Shown here: one piece after another, positions 16,346-25,188 of the stretch
Layout of the letters: the number at the start of each line of letters is the position of its first letter
How positions within the stretch are numbered: the first letter of the stretch is position 1
Origin: Diaminobutyricibacter sp049994905
GTDB lineage: Bacteria > Actinomycetota > Actinomycetes > Actinomycetales > Microbacteriaceae
Length of the DNA: 64,000 bases
Reading direction: 5' to 3'
Assembly: GCF_049994905.1 (NCBI RefSeq)
Contig: NZ_CP188258.1
Coordinates: 1,426,001 to 1,490,000, forward strand
Made by a program: the position numbers and the translations under genes
The notes under the pieces: generated by a model
What the model was told of the DNA's origin: nothing
Seen by the model: the letters and a program-made list of their open reading frames with translations, nothing else
Databases searched by the model: none

Positions 16346-19216
16346 ATGCCCACTGAGGGATTCTCAGCTGCGGAGCAGATCCGGATCTCGCCCGTACCTG
16401 TCGGGCGGGACGACCTGCTGGCTCTCGCGCAGCGGCGATGGACGGCCGCGGTCGCCGGGACCGGCCATCTTCTCCTGCTCGCAGGCGAGGCCGGGATCGG
16501 CAAGACGCGGCTCCTCGACGATATCTCGGAGCGTCTCGCCGGGATCGAAAACCGCATCAGTGCTTCCGCTTTCCGGCGGGGAACTGAGATCGTCGGGGGA
16601 GTGCTCCTCGAATTGGCAGCGGACCTGCGCCGCTCCGGCGACGCAGCTGCGGCCGAACGACTGAGAGCGATGATCTTCGCCGGCGGCGAAGGAGGGGACA
16701 GCGCGCGCCGACGCCGGGTGCTCGTGACCGACCTCGCCGACATCGTCCTCGAGGTGTTCGGCAGAAACGGGCCGACGCTGGTGAGCCTGGAAGACCTGCA
16801 CTGGGCCGACGAGCTGAGCCTCGACGTGCTCGAACGGGTGGCCGCATCGCTCAAGGAGACCCATGCGCTGGTGCTCGCCACGTACCGTACAGAAGAGCTC
16901 TTTCCCGGCACGCCGCTGCGACAGTGGCGCGACCGCCTCGTGGGGCAGCGGCTCGCGGAAGAAGCACACGTGCGGCGGCTCGACCGCGCGAAGACGGCCG
17001 AGCTCGCGGAGGCGATCACGGGGACCGTTCTCCCGTCCGTCTACCTGGACCAGCTGTACGCGCGCAGCGACGGGATCCCGCTGCACGTGGAAGAGCTCAT
17101 CGCGGCCGGCGCGGTCAGCCGTGTGCCTGGGTCGGTCGCCGAGGCGGTCATGCTCGGGCGTGGTGCCCTCAGTCCGCGTGCCCGCTCCCTGGTCGATGCC
17201 GCGGCCGTCATCGGGAGGTCGTTCGACATCGACGTGCTCGCCGGAACCGTCGGAGAATCGGTCGACGACCTCGACACCGGCCTCACCGAGCTGCTGGACC
17301 GGCAGGTCATCGTCTCGACGGGTGACGGTACCAACTTCGACTTCCGCCACGCCATGATCCGCGACACGATCTACGAGAGCATCCCGCCGAGCAGGCGGCG
17401 CCGGCTGCACGAAGCCGCTGGAGTCGCCGCGATCGTCGCAGAGTACTGCTATGCGGACGTCTCCGACCACTACGAGCGCGCGAACCTGCCCGACATCGCC
17501 TACGGGCACGCACTCTTCGCAGCGGCGGACGCGGCGCGGGTGTCGGCGCACCGGGAGGCCGCGACGCTGTACGAGCGCGCGCGGCGTACCGCGCCATCCG
17601 GTCTCGCGTTGTCCGAGCGGGCGGACCTCCACGCCCACCTTGCGTCCGAACTCGCCGCCGTCGACGCGAACGAGGAGGCGGCCGAACACTTCGCCACAGC
17701 GATCGACCTGCATCGCACGGCGGGAGACGAGGCCGCGGCCGCCGCGCTCGTACCGCGACTGATGGCGGCCAGGCACCTCGTCGGCGATCCGCTCGAGACC
17801 CGGGTGCGCCTCGCCCTCGACGCGCTCGCACGCCTGAACGGCCCCGACATCGACCCGGCGTCCGTTCCACCGCTCGTGCGCTTCGAGCTGTTCGCCGCCC
17901 TCGCGGCCGCGTACATGCTCGACCGGCGGCTGTACACGGCGATGGAGTACGGGACGAATGCGGCCGCCATCCGGCTTCCGAACGACCCGGAGGATGTCGC
18001 GGTGACGGCGGCGCGGGTGAACCTCAATGCGACCCTCGGGTCGCTCATGGTCTTCTCCGGGCGCATGGAGGAAGGGTGGAGACTCCTCGAGAAAGCCATC
18101 ACGACCGGTCAGAAAGCGGGGGTGGAGGCGGAGACCGCCCGCGCTTTCCGCATGCTCGGCTCGTGCGCATCCGTTCTCGTCGAGTACGACCGCGCAGAAC
18201 GCTGGCTCGACCAGGGGCTCGAATACACCGAGCGCACCGAGCGCTGGAACGACCACCACTACCTGGCCGCGCACCTCGCGCACGTGTGCTGGGCGCGCGG
18301 CGACTGGCACCGGGCGGAGCATGAGGCCCGTCGGGCGCTCGCGGACGGACGCGGCGGGATCACGACGCGCGTCACGGCGCTGATCGTGCTGGGCTACCTC
18401 GCCGTCGGCCGCGGGGACACCGACGAGGCGCACGCGGTGCTCGAGGAGGCCCGTGCCATCGGCGAGCACATGAACGAACTGCAGCGGCTCTCCCCGGCGC
18501 TCTGGGGGCTCGCGGAACTCGCCCTCCACGAGGGGCGCGCACAGGATGCTGTGGCCCTGTGTGACCGCGCCCTCCGTGATTCCGAGAGGGTCGGCGACGC
18601 CGCCTACCTGTTCCCGTTCCTCGTCACCGGCGTGCGCGCACACCTGGCGTTGCACGCGGTGACAGCGGCCCGAGCGTGGTCCGCCCGGTGCTCGACGATA
18701 ATCTCGGCTCGCGGCATCCCCGGCACGCTTCCGGCCATCGACCATGCGGAAGGCCTGCTTGCGTTGGGCGAGACCCACTGGGTGCAGGCGCGCGAACACC
18801 TCGAGTCGGCCCGCTCGGGCTGGGAGGATCATCACCGGTTCTGGGAGGCGGCGGAGGCGTCCATCGACCTGGCGTCGGCGCTCAACCGTTCCCGCAGGGG
18901 GAGGGAGGCTGCGGCGGCGGCCGAACACGCCCGCGCACTGGCCCAGGGCGCGGGCGCCCGTGCCCTCGAACTGCGTGCCGACGCTCTCGGTGTGCGCTCG
19001 ACGACCGCATCGGGCATCGCGCCGCTCTCGGAACGGGAGTTCGAGGTCGCCGGCCTGATCGCCGTCGGCGCGACCAACAAGGAGATCGCGGTCACGCTCA
19101 CCATCGCGCCGAAGACGGTCGGTGCGCATGTCGAGCACATCCTCGCGAAACTCGACGCTGCGCGACGATCGGAGATCGCGGCTTGGGTGGCAGAGCACCG
19201 GGTCGAATCGCGCTGA
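16346..19216 (+). CDS. LAL-type LuxR family ATP-binding transcriptional regulator
   Basis: A 956-residue regulator of the MalT-like LAL class. It has an N-terminal STAND ATPase with Walker A GEAGIGKT (47-54) and Walker B LVSLEDLHWADE near residue 150, a long alpha-helical TPR-like sensor region (about 350-880), and a C-terminal LuxR helix-turn-helix (about 892-950: LSEREFEVAGLIAVGATNKEIAVTLTIAPKTVGAHVEHILAKL). Family members are inactive until ligand and ATP trigger oligomerisation, then activate nearby promoters. ATG 16346 gives a normal N-terminus although the frame is open far upstream; TACCAT ends 5 bases before it. The nearest divergent target is the SCO4226-like gene. The ligand is unknown. 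Confidence 0.9.
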   Translation: MPTEGFSAAEQIRISPVPVGRDDLLALAQRRWTAAVAGTGHLLLLAGEAGIGKTRLLDDISERLAGIENRISASAFRRGTEIVGGVLLELAADLRRSGDAAAAERLRAMIFAGGEGGDSARRRRVLVTDLADIVLEVFGRNGPTLVSLEDLHWADELSLDVLERVAASLKETHALVLATYRTEELFPGTPLRQWRDRLVGQRLAEEAHVRRLDRAKTAELAEAITGTVLPSVYLDQLYARSDGIPLHVEELIAAGAVSRVPGSVAEAVMLGRGALSPRARSLVDAAAVIGRSFDIDVLAGTVGESVDDLDTGLTELLDRQVIVSTGDGTNFDFRHAMIRDTIYESIPPSRRRRLHEAAGVAAIVAEYCYADVSDHYERANLPDIAYGHALFAAADAARVSAHREAATLYERARRTAPSGLALSERADLHAHLASELAAVDANEEAAEHFATAIDLHRTAGDEAAAAALVPRLMAARHLVGDPLETRVRLALDALARLNGPDIDPASVPPLVRFELFAALAAAYMLDRRLYTAMEYGTNAAAIRLPNDPEDVAVTAARVNLNATLGSLMVFSGRMEEGWRLLEKAITTGQKAGVEAETARAFRMLGSCASVLVEYDRAERWLDQGLEYTERTERWNDHHYLAAHLAHVCWARGDWHRAEHEARRALADGRGGITTRVTALIVLGYLAVGRGDTDEAHAVLEEARAIGEHMNELQRLSPALWGLAELALHEGRAQDAVALCDRALRDSERVGDAAYLFPFLVTGVRAHLALHAVTAARAWSARCSTIISARGIPGTLPAIDHAEGLLALGETHWVQAREHLESARSGWEDHHRFWEAAEASIDLASALNRSRRGREAAAAAEHARALAQGAGARALELRADALGVRSTTASGIAPLSEREFEVAGLIAVGATNKEIAVTLTIAPKTVGAHVEHILAKLDAARRSEIAAWVAEHRVESR

Positions 19217-19253
19217 CGCGAGATACGGGCACCGCACGCCGGGCGTCGTCGGC

Positions 19254-19877
19254 TCAGGCCTGCACGACGAGGAGGATCGCGAGCGTCCACATGAGCACGG
19301 CGACCCCCGCGTCGAGGATGCGCCATGCGATGGGGCGCGCGAAGACGGGAGCGAGGAAGCGCGCGCCGAAACCGAGTGCCGTGAACCAGATCGTGCTCGC
19401 GATGACGGCGCCGAGGCCGAAGAACCATCGACCGGGATCGCCGTGGGGGGTTGCGAGCGATCCGAGCAGTACGACCGTGTCGAGGTAGACGTGCGGGTTG
19501 AGCCAGGTGAGGGCGACGCAGGTCAGCACGGCGGACACGAGGGACGTGCGCGCGGCGCTGCTGTCGGTGTCGAGGTGCTCCGGGCGGAACGCACGGCGTG
19601 CGGCGAGGATGCCGTAGAACACCAGGAACACGAAGCCGGCCCAGCGCACGACCTCGAGCGCGGCAGGGGCGGCCCGCACCAGGCCGCCGATGCCGGCGAT
19701 GCCGAGTGCGATCAGGATGGCGTCGCTCGCGATGCAGATCAGGACGATCGGCAGGACGTGTTCGCGCCGCAGGCCCTGGCGCAGCACGAAGGCGTTCTGG
19801 GCGCCGATCGCGATGATGAGGGATGCCCCGGCCGCCAGGCCGGCGAGGATGGTCGTGGCGACGGCTGCGGGGGGCAT
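19254..19877 (-). CDS. argO: LysE/ArgO-family amino acid exporter
   Basis: A 207-residue membrane protein with about six hydrophobic segments. The signature GASLIIAIGAQNAFVLRQGLRREHV near the N-terminus and TWLNPHVYLDTVVLLGSLA in the middle are diagnostic of the LysE/ArgO exporters of lysine, arginine and their toxic analogues. The ATG at 19875-19877 is chosen because it matches the usual short N-terminus and has GAGG 6 bases upstream; the frame is open to 19919. It is divergent from an ArgP-type regulator, the classic arrangement in which ArgP/LysG with a basic amino acid switches on the exporter. The exact substrate (Lys or Arg) is inferred from family only. Confidence 0.9.
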   Translation of the reverse strand: MPPAAVATTILAGLAAGASLIIAIGAQNAFVLRQGLRREHVLPIVLICIASDAILIALGIAGIGGLVRAAPAALEVVRWAGFVFLVFYGILAARRAFRPEHLDTDSSAARTSLVSAVLTCVALTWLNPHVYLDTVVLLGSLATPHGDPGRWFFGLGAVIASTIWFTALGFGARFLAPVFARPIAWRILDAGVAVLMWTLAILLVVQA

Positions 19878-19949
19878 GACCTCGACGCTAAGCGAAATCG
19901 ATGCTGAAGTGAAGTTCATTGTTCTTCACCACCATTAGCATGGCTTGTG

Positions 19950-20882
19950 ATGGAAGCGAACGCCGAACACCTGAGGACTCTCGCCGCGGTCGTCGACCAC
20001 GGCAGCTTCGAGCGGGCGGCCGAAGCGCTCCGCATCACGCCGTCGGCGGTGAGCCAGCGCATCAAGGCCCTCGAGCAGAGGACCGGCCGTGTGCTCGTCC
20101 TCCGCACCAAACCGGCGGCCGTCACCGAACCCGGGCAGGTGCTGCTCCGGCTGGCGCGCCAGGTGGCGCTGCTCGAAGACGAAGCTCTGGCGCGGCTCGG
20201 CGCCGACGCGACGGGGAGCATCCGTGCCATCCCGCTCGTCGTGAACGCGGATTCCCTCGCGACGTGGGTCCTTAACGCGCTCGCAGGAGTGGACGGCGTG
20301 ACCTTCGAGCTGTTCCTCGACGACCAGGACCATTCGACCGCCCGACTCCGTGACGGAACGGTGGTCGGCGCCGTGACGTCCGACCCCGTCGCTGTGCAGG
20401 GCTGCATCGTGCGCCCGCTCGGGTCGATGACCTACCGAGCGGTTGCTTCGCCGGGATTCGTCTCCCGGTGGCTTCCGTCCGGGCCGACGCGGGAAGCGCT
20501 CGCCGTGGCTCCGGTGATCGTCTTCGACCGCAAGGACGCGCTCCAGGATCGCTACCTTGCAGTACGAGGCATCGTCGCGCATCCGCCACGCCACCAGGTG
20601 CCCGCGTCCTCCGAGTTCGTCACGGCCGCCTCCCTCGGCCTCGGCTGGGCGATGATCCCCGACCAGCAGTCGGCCGCGCTGATCGCCGAGGGCCGCCTGG
20701 TCGACATCGACCCGGGTCGCTGGATCGACGTTCCTCTCTTCTGGCAGCACTGGGCTGTCGAGTCCGATTCGCTGTCGCGGGTGACGGATGCCCTGGTGCG
20801 TCAGGCTGCCCGGTCCCTCGACCTCAGTCCGACAGCACCCGCTCGAGCGCGTCCGCGAAGAAGTCGGCAGCTTCGACGGTGA
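19950..20882 (+). CDS. argP: ArgP/LysG-type LysR family regulator
   Basis: A 310-residue LysR-type activator. The N-terminal winged helix (about 1-60) reads MEANAEHLRTLAAVVDHGSFERAAEALRITPSAVSQRIKALEQRTGRVLVLR, very close to ArgP/LysG. The remainder is the periplasmic-binding-like effector domain that senses lysine or arginine. GTG 19947 is an alternative start one codon earlier. It is divergent from argO across 72 bases, and the shared region holds AT-rich stretches with TTCATTGTTC where a LysR dimer could bind. The last 20 codons (from about 20823) overlap the 3' end of the convergent aminotransferase gene by 59 bases, and this tail is Arg-rich and unlike the family end, so the stop may have moved downstream. 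Confidence 0.9.
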   Translation: MEANAEHLRTLAAVVDHGSFERAAEALRITPSAVSQRIKALEQRTGRVLVLRTKPAAVTEPGQVLLRLARQVALLEDEALARLGADATGSIRAIPLVVNADSLATWVLNALAGVDGVTFELFLDDQDHSTARLRDGTVVGAVTSDPVAVQGCIVRPLGSMTYRAVASPGFVSRWLPSGPTREALAVAPVIVFDRKDALQDRYLAVRGIVAHPPRHQVPASSEFVTAASLGLGWAMIPDQQSAALIAEGRLVDIDPGRWIDVPLFWQHWAVESDSLSRVTDALVRQAARSLDLSPTAPARARPRRSRQLRR

Positions 20883-23784
20883 GGCACAGGGGCGGCTTGA
20901 TCTTCAGGACGTTCTTGTAGTCGCCGGTCGGCTGCACGACGCACCCTTCGGCGAGAAGTGCGTCGCAGATTCGGGCGGCCTCCGCACCGGCGGGCTCCAG
21001 CGTGACCGGGTCGCGCACCAGTTCGACGCCGAGGTAGAGCCCGAGGCCGTGCACAGCGCCGATGAGGGGAAACCGGTCGGCGAGCTCGTTGAGTCGCCCT
21101 GCGAGGTGAGCGCCGACATCCCGTGCGTTCTGCTGCAGGTGCTCGTCGCGCATGATGTCGAGCACGGTGAGTCCCACCCTGGCGCTCACGGGGCTGCCGC
21201 CGGCCGACGAGAAGAAGCTGCCCTCTGCCGCGAACCGCTCCGCGATGTCCCTGGTCGTGATGACGGCGCCGAGCGGATGCCCGTTGCCCATCGCCTTGGC
21301 GACGGTGATGATGTCGGGCACCACGCCCTGCTGTTCGCTGCCCCAGAAGTACGAGCCGAGTCGACCGTACCCGACCTGGACTTCGTCGGCGATGCACACT
21401 CCGCCGCGCCGACGCACCAGCTCGTAGGCACCGGCGAGATAACCGTCAGGGAGCATGACCCCGCCCGCGTTGCCGAAGACGGGTTCGGCGATGAACCCCG
21501 CAAGGCCCGTACCTGCAGCGTCGAGGGCGTCGAGGTCCGCGGCGAGGTCGGCCAGGTACCCGGAGGCGGACCCCGGCCCACGATACTTTCCCCGGTAGCT
21601 GTGCGGCGACTCGACGAGACGCACCCAGTCCGGCCGGGTCTCGAGGGCGCGTGGATTGTCGCCGATCGACGAGGACACCGCGTCGGCGCCGACGGTCCAG
21701 CCGTGGTACGCCTCGCGCACGGCCAGGATCGTACGCTCCCCGGTGACGGTCTGGGCGAGCCGGAGGGCGAGGTCGACCGCCTCGCTGCCGCTGTTCACGA
21801 GGAACACGGTGTCGAGCGGGTCGGGGGCGAGCGCGGCGAGCCGGGACGTGAAGGCGGAGAGCTCTTCGTAGTGGAAGCGCGAATTGGTGTTGAGCAGCGC
21901 CCACTGGTCGCGCACGGCGTTCACGAGCCGTGGATGCGCGTGGCCGACGGCCGTCACATTGTTCACCATGTCGACGTAGGTCTGGGCGCGCGTGTCGATG
22001 AGGTGGTGCCGCCACCCGCGCTCGATCTGCGGCGGATGCGCGTAGTAGTGCTCCTGCACGCGGGCGAAGGTCGCGTCCCGGCGCTCGAGCAGCGCGTCCG
22101 CGTCGGCACGCGGGGCTGCGAGATCGCTCCCGAAGAGCGGCGACGGGTCGGGACTGAGCGCTCGCCAGGCCTCGTCGGCGCCCGGACGCCCGAAAGCCGG
22201 ACGCACGAAGGCCGGGGGCCGGTGGCCGGCCACGCGGGAGAGCTGGACGGTGAGCGTCTCTGCCACGCCGATCGCATCCCCGGGGGTTACCGCGCGACTG
22301 CCCGGTGCGGTCGCCGTGAGCCCGTCGAACCAGAGGTCGACGTCCGCACCGGTGAGCACCCACGCGTCGCCCGACGGGGTGAGCGTTCCGGCGAACGGTG
22401 CGCGCACGGTCGTCCCGTCGGGCACGCGTGCGGTGACCGCGAGGGCGAAAGTCGGTGTGGGCGCCGCCGATTCGGGAACGGCCCGCGTGAGTCGGAACTC
22501 GCCGTAGCGCGTGACGGCAGCGCCGGTCGCGTCACGCGTGGCCGTCAGCAGTTGCTCTTCGATGCCGGGCTCGAGCCACAGGCCGTCGTCCAGGAGGTGG
22601 CTGGTCACCGACAGATCGAGGATGCTCGCGGCATCGAATCCGACATCGAAAAGCCGACCGGCCGTCACGTTCGCAGCGGAGGTGGCCGACCCCGTCGCGC
22701 CACGCGCGAGGCGCCACCGGATGAGCGACTCCGCTTCGCCGGGATCGATGCGCCGGGCGACGGCGAAGACCAGCCATTCGTGTGCGCGGTTCTCGTCGGC
22801 GTAGGTGTTGCCGGCATCCACCGCCACCTGCTGTTCCCCGCTGACCACCAGTACGGCGGCGCGCAGCACGACGAGCGGCCAGAGCGCAGCGATCTCCGGG
22901 TCGGTCAGGGGCATGCGGGCGGCGAAGGCGTCGATGGTCTCGAGAACACGCAGAGGCTCGCTCGGCACGTGGTGCAGCGCCGAGGCGACGGCGACGGCGA
23001 GCTCGGCGACGATCCAGCCGCGGGAGACGTCGCCGAAGTCGATCACCCCGGCCGGTGCATCGGCGTCGCTCCTGTCGACGACGATGTTGTCGTCTGTCAC
23101 GTCGCCGTGGATCACTGCGGTGCGCAAGCCTTCGCGCAGCGGCTCGAGCCGGGCCGATGCATCCAGGGTGGCCTGTTCGACCAGGCGGCGTCGCGCGGGC
23201 TGTTCGACATGCCCGGCGAGCCGTTCGACGACCTCGCCGGCGATCCGCAGGTCCCACTGCGTCGACCGGTCGGTTCCCGGGTGCTCGAGCCCGGCCAGGC
23301 CCGCCGCCACGCGGCCGGCGATGTCGCCCAGGGAGCGGAGCTGCGCATCCGTGAGGTCGCCCTCATCGGTGAGGGGTTCGCCGTCGATGAAGGTGAGCAG
23401 GCGCACGATGTGCGGTCGCCCGTCGAGCTCGACCCACTGCAGGTCGGCGCCGTCGAGGCCGGGGAGCGCGCGGGGTCCGAGCACGCCGCGATCGTGCAGC
23501 GCGGACATCGCGATGTTCTGGGCGGCGAGCTCGTCGGCGGCGAAGACCGGATTGGCGATCTTCAGGACGAACCGGCCTGATGGCGCATCGATACGGAAGT
23601 TGCGGTCCTGCTGGCTGCCGAGCTCCGTCGGTGTGCCGTCGAGCCCGAAGCGCTCGAGCGCGATGACCCGGGCTTCTGTGGCGGTGACGGCCGGCCGGGG
23701 GAGCGCGGAGGGCTGGGCGAGGAAGTCGAAGTTCGGCACGGTACTCTCATCGGGGGTCGGCGTTGGCGCGAAGGCTGCGACCAT
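20824..23784 (-). CDS. APH phosphotransferase / degenerate M23-like / class III aminotransferase fusion
   Basis: A 986-residue protein with three parts. Residues about 30-400 form an aminoglycoside-phosphotransferase-like kinase with the catalytic motif VIHGDVTDDNIVV and the metal site GVIDFGDV. Residues about 430-520 look like an M23 beta-domain (VPDGTTVRAPFAGTLTPSGD) but lack the zinc-binding His residues. Residues about 560-986 are a class III PLP aminotransferase with Lys830 in ITVAKAMGNGHPLGAV and the cofactor motif IADEVQVGYGRLG. The end portion is close to ethanolamine-phosphate/hydroxylysine-phosphate phospholyase-like enzymes, so phosphorylation of an amino alcohol followed by PLP-dependent cleavage or transamination in one polypeptide is plausible. 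ATG 23784 is preceded by AGGAG, closely spaced. It diverges from an SDR gene. Confidence 0.85.
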   Translation of the reverse strand: MVAAFAPTPTPDESTVPNFDFLAQPSALPRPAVTATEARVIALERFGLDGTPTELGSQQDRNFRIDAPSGRFVLKIANPVFAADELAAQNIAMSALHDRGVLGPRALPGLDGADLQWVELDGRPHIVRLLTFIDGEPLTDEGDLTDAQLRSLGDIAGRVAAGLAGLEHPGTDRSTQWDLRIAGEVVERLAGHVEQPARRRLVEQATLDASARLEPLREGLRTAVIHGDVTDDNIVVDRSDADAPAGVIDFGDVSRGWIVAELAVAVASALHHVPSEPLRVLETIDAFAARMPLTDPEIAALWPLVVLRAAVLVVSGEQQVAVDAGNTYADENRAHEWLVFAVARRIDPGEAESLIRWRLARGATGSATSAANVTAGRLFDVGFDAASILDLSVTSHLLDDGLWLEPGIEEQLLTATRDATGAAVTRYGEFRLTRAVPESAAPTPTFALAVTARVPDGTTVRAPFAGTLTPSGDAWVLTGADVDLWFDGLTATAPGSRAVTPGDAIGVAETLTVQLSRVAGHRPPAFVRPAFGRPGADEAWRALSPDPSPLFGSDLAAPRADADALLERRDATFARVQEHYYAHPPQIERGWRHHLIDTRAQTYVDMVNNVTAVGHAHPRLVNAVRDQWALLNTNSRFHYEELSAFTSRLAALAPDPLDTVFLVNSGSEAVDLALRLAQTVTGERTILAVREAYHGWTVGADAVSSSIGDNPRALETRPDWVRLVESPHSYRGKYRGPGSASGYLADLAADLDALDAAGTGLAGFIAEPVFGNAGGVMLPDGYLAGAYELVRRRGGVCIADEVQVGYGRLGSYFWGSEQQGVVPDIITVAKAMGNGHPLGAVITTRDIAERFAAEGSFFSSAGGSPVSARVGLTVLDIMRDEHLQQNARDVGAHLAGRLNELADRFPLIGAVHGLGLYLGVELVRDPVTLEPAGAEAARICDALLAEGCVVQPTGDYKNVLKIKPPLCLTVEAADFFADALERVLSD

Positions 23785-23828
23785 TCTCCTATCACTCCAT
23801 CCGTACAGCACGTCACCCGGGGGTCACG

Positions 23829-24731
23829 ATGACAGGCCAGATCCTTCCTCTGCTCGGCCGCGCAGCGATCGTCACCGGCGTCTCCCGGCGCCGCGGGATC
23901 GGCTTCGCCGTCGCCCACCGTCTCGCCGAACTGGGCGCGGACCTGTTCGTGCACCACTTCGCACCGCACGACAGCGCGCTGCCCTGGGGTGGGGACGATC
24001 TCGACGCTGTCTTCGCCGAACTGCGCGCGGCCCAGGCCCCGGGCGCCCGCTTCGGCGAACTGAGTGCCGATCTCGCCGTAGCGGAGTCGGCGGCCGGGGT
24101 CATCCGGGCTGCGACGGACGCGGTGGGCAGCCCGCGCATCCTCGTCTGCAACCACGCGCGCAGCGGCGGCGACGGCTCGATCTTCGACATGACGGCCGAG
24201 CGCCTCGACGGGCACTGGTCGGTGAACGCCAGGGCGACGCTGCTGCTCACGCGGTACTTCGCGGAAGCCTTCTCCGGCTCGGCATCGGCGACGGAGACGG
24301 AGACGGCGACCATGGAAGGCGCGACGGCCCCCGGAGTCCGGCAGCAGTCGGCCTGGCCGTTCGACGAGTTCCAGACCGGGCGGGTGTTCTGGATGACCTC
24401 CGGCCAGCAGGACGGACCGATGCCGGGCGAAGTCGCGTACGCGGCGAGCAAGGCCGCGCTGGCCGGGCTGACTCCGACGGTCGCCAGCGAGCTGCTCACG
24501 CGTGGCATCCTTCTCAACACGATCAATCCGGGTCCGGTCAACACCGGCTACCTCGACGAGGAGACCACCGACCGCCCGCTGGATGCGATGCAGGAGCGCC
24601 TGCAGGGTCTTCCGTTCGGGCGCTTCGGCGCCCCGGCCGATCCCGCCCGCCTGATCGGCTGGCTCGCCACCGACGAAGGTCGCTGGGTGGTCGGCCAGGT
24701 CATCACGAGCGACGGCGGTTTCCGGCTGTGA
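23829..24731 (+). CDS. Short-chain dehydrogenase/reductase
   Basis: A 300-residue Rossmann-fold oxidoreductase. The NAD(P)-binding motif is TGVSRRRGIG near the N-terminus and the catalytic Tyr-x3-Lys is YAASK (in GEVAYAASKAALAGL). The C-terminal GQVITSDGGFRL is the typical SDR end. An NAG-like motif reads NHARSG. Between the fourth helix and the catalytic strand there is an unusual Ser/Ala/Thr/Glu-rich stretch (SGSASATETETATMEGATA) that looks like a low-complexity insertion. The substrate is unknown. It diverges by 44 bases from the kinase-aminotransferase fusion, which suggests the two act on related compounds. The promoter region is short and without a clear -10 box. Confidence 0.85.
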   Translation: MTGQILPLLGRAAIVTGVSRRRGIGFAVAHRLAELGADLFVHHFAPHDSALPWGGDDLDAVFAELRAAQAPGARFGELSADLAVAESAAGVIRAATDAVGSPRILVCNHARSGGDGSIFDMTAERLDGHWSVNARATLLLTRYFAEAFSGSASATETETATMEGATAPGVRQQSAWPFDEFQTGRVFWMTSGQQDGPMPGEVAYAASKAALAGLTPTVASELLTRGILLNTINPGPVNTGYLDEETTDRPLDAMQERLQGLPFGRFGAPADPARLIGWLATDEGRWVVGQVITSDGGFRL

Positions 24732-24768
24732 CGATGCCCCTGCGGGAGGGCGTCGTTGCCAGCCAACG

Positions 24769-24787
24769 TTAGGCCAGCCGTGCCTAA
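24769..24787. promoter_or_regulatory. DtxR/IdeR-type iron box before the DUF3054 gene
   Basis: TTAGGCCAGCCGTGCCTAA is a 19-bp interrupted palindrome that agrees with 14 of 19 positions of the DtxR/IdeR consensus TWAGGTWAGSCTWACCTWA. It overlaps the TAAGAT -10 box (24785-24790), a position where a repressor would block transcription under iron sufficiency. Confidence 0.5.
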
Positions 24788-24790
24788 GAT
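24785..24790 (+). promoter_or_regulatory. -10 hexamer TAAGAT before the gene at 24797
   Basis: TAAGAT, then 6 bases, then GTG 24797: the leaderless arrangement, with the iron box on top of it. Confidence 0.45.
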
Positions 24791-24796
24791 CACTCT

Positions 24797-25168
24797 GTGA
24801 AGAACCCGGGGACAGTCGCGCTCGCGGCTGTGATCGATGTCGCCGGGGTGGTCCTCTTCGTCATCCTCGGCCGGTCGAGTCATGCGGAGGACCTCAACTC
24901 GATCGGCACGCTCGACACGCTCTGGCCGTTCCTCGCCGGACTCGCTCTCGGCTGGGTGCTCACCTTCGCCTGGCTCCGCCCGCTCGCGATCCTCTGGCCG
25001 GGCATGCCCATCTGGATCATCACGGTCGCGGCGGGAATGCTCTTCCGTGCGTCCGCCGGACAGGGCGTCGACTTCGCATTCGTCATCGTCGCGACCGTCT
25101 TCCTCGGCCTCTTCCTCGTCGGCTGGCGCCTGATCGCAATGCCGATCGCACGTCGCCGCGTCGCCTGA
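24797..25168 (+). CDS. DUF3054 membrane protein
   Basis: A 123-residue protein with four predicted membrane helices: VALAAVIDVAGVVLFVILGR, TLWPFLAGLALGWVLTFAW, GMPIWIITVAAGMLFRA and FAFVIVATVFLGLFLVGWRLI. The conserved features ILGRSSHAE in the first loop and the FLAGLALGW helix match DUF3054, an actinobacterial and archaeal family with no known function. It starts at GTG and is probably leaderless. The DtxR-like box over its promoter is the only hint to function and would link it to iron limitation. It converges on the M24 peptidase gene with a 20-base gap. Confidence 0.85.
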   Translation: MKNPGTVALAAVIDVAGVVLFVILGRSSHAEDLNSIGTLDTLWPFLAGLALGWVLTFAWLRPLAILWPGMPIWIITVAAGMLFRASAGQGVDFAFVIVATVFLGLFLVGWRLIAMPIARRRVA

Positions 25169-25188
25169 GTGCAACCGGCGGCGGCGGT

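Noticed and set aside
16364..19237. 957-codon open frame opposite the LAL regulator
   Set aside because: Shadow frame of the regulator with no recognisable domain.
20788..23580. 930-codon open frame opposite the aminotransferase fusion
   Set aside because: Antisense shadow; PLP and kinase motifs support the minus-strand gene only.
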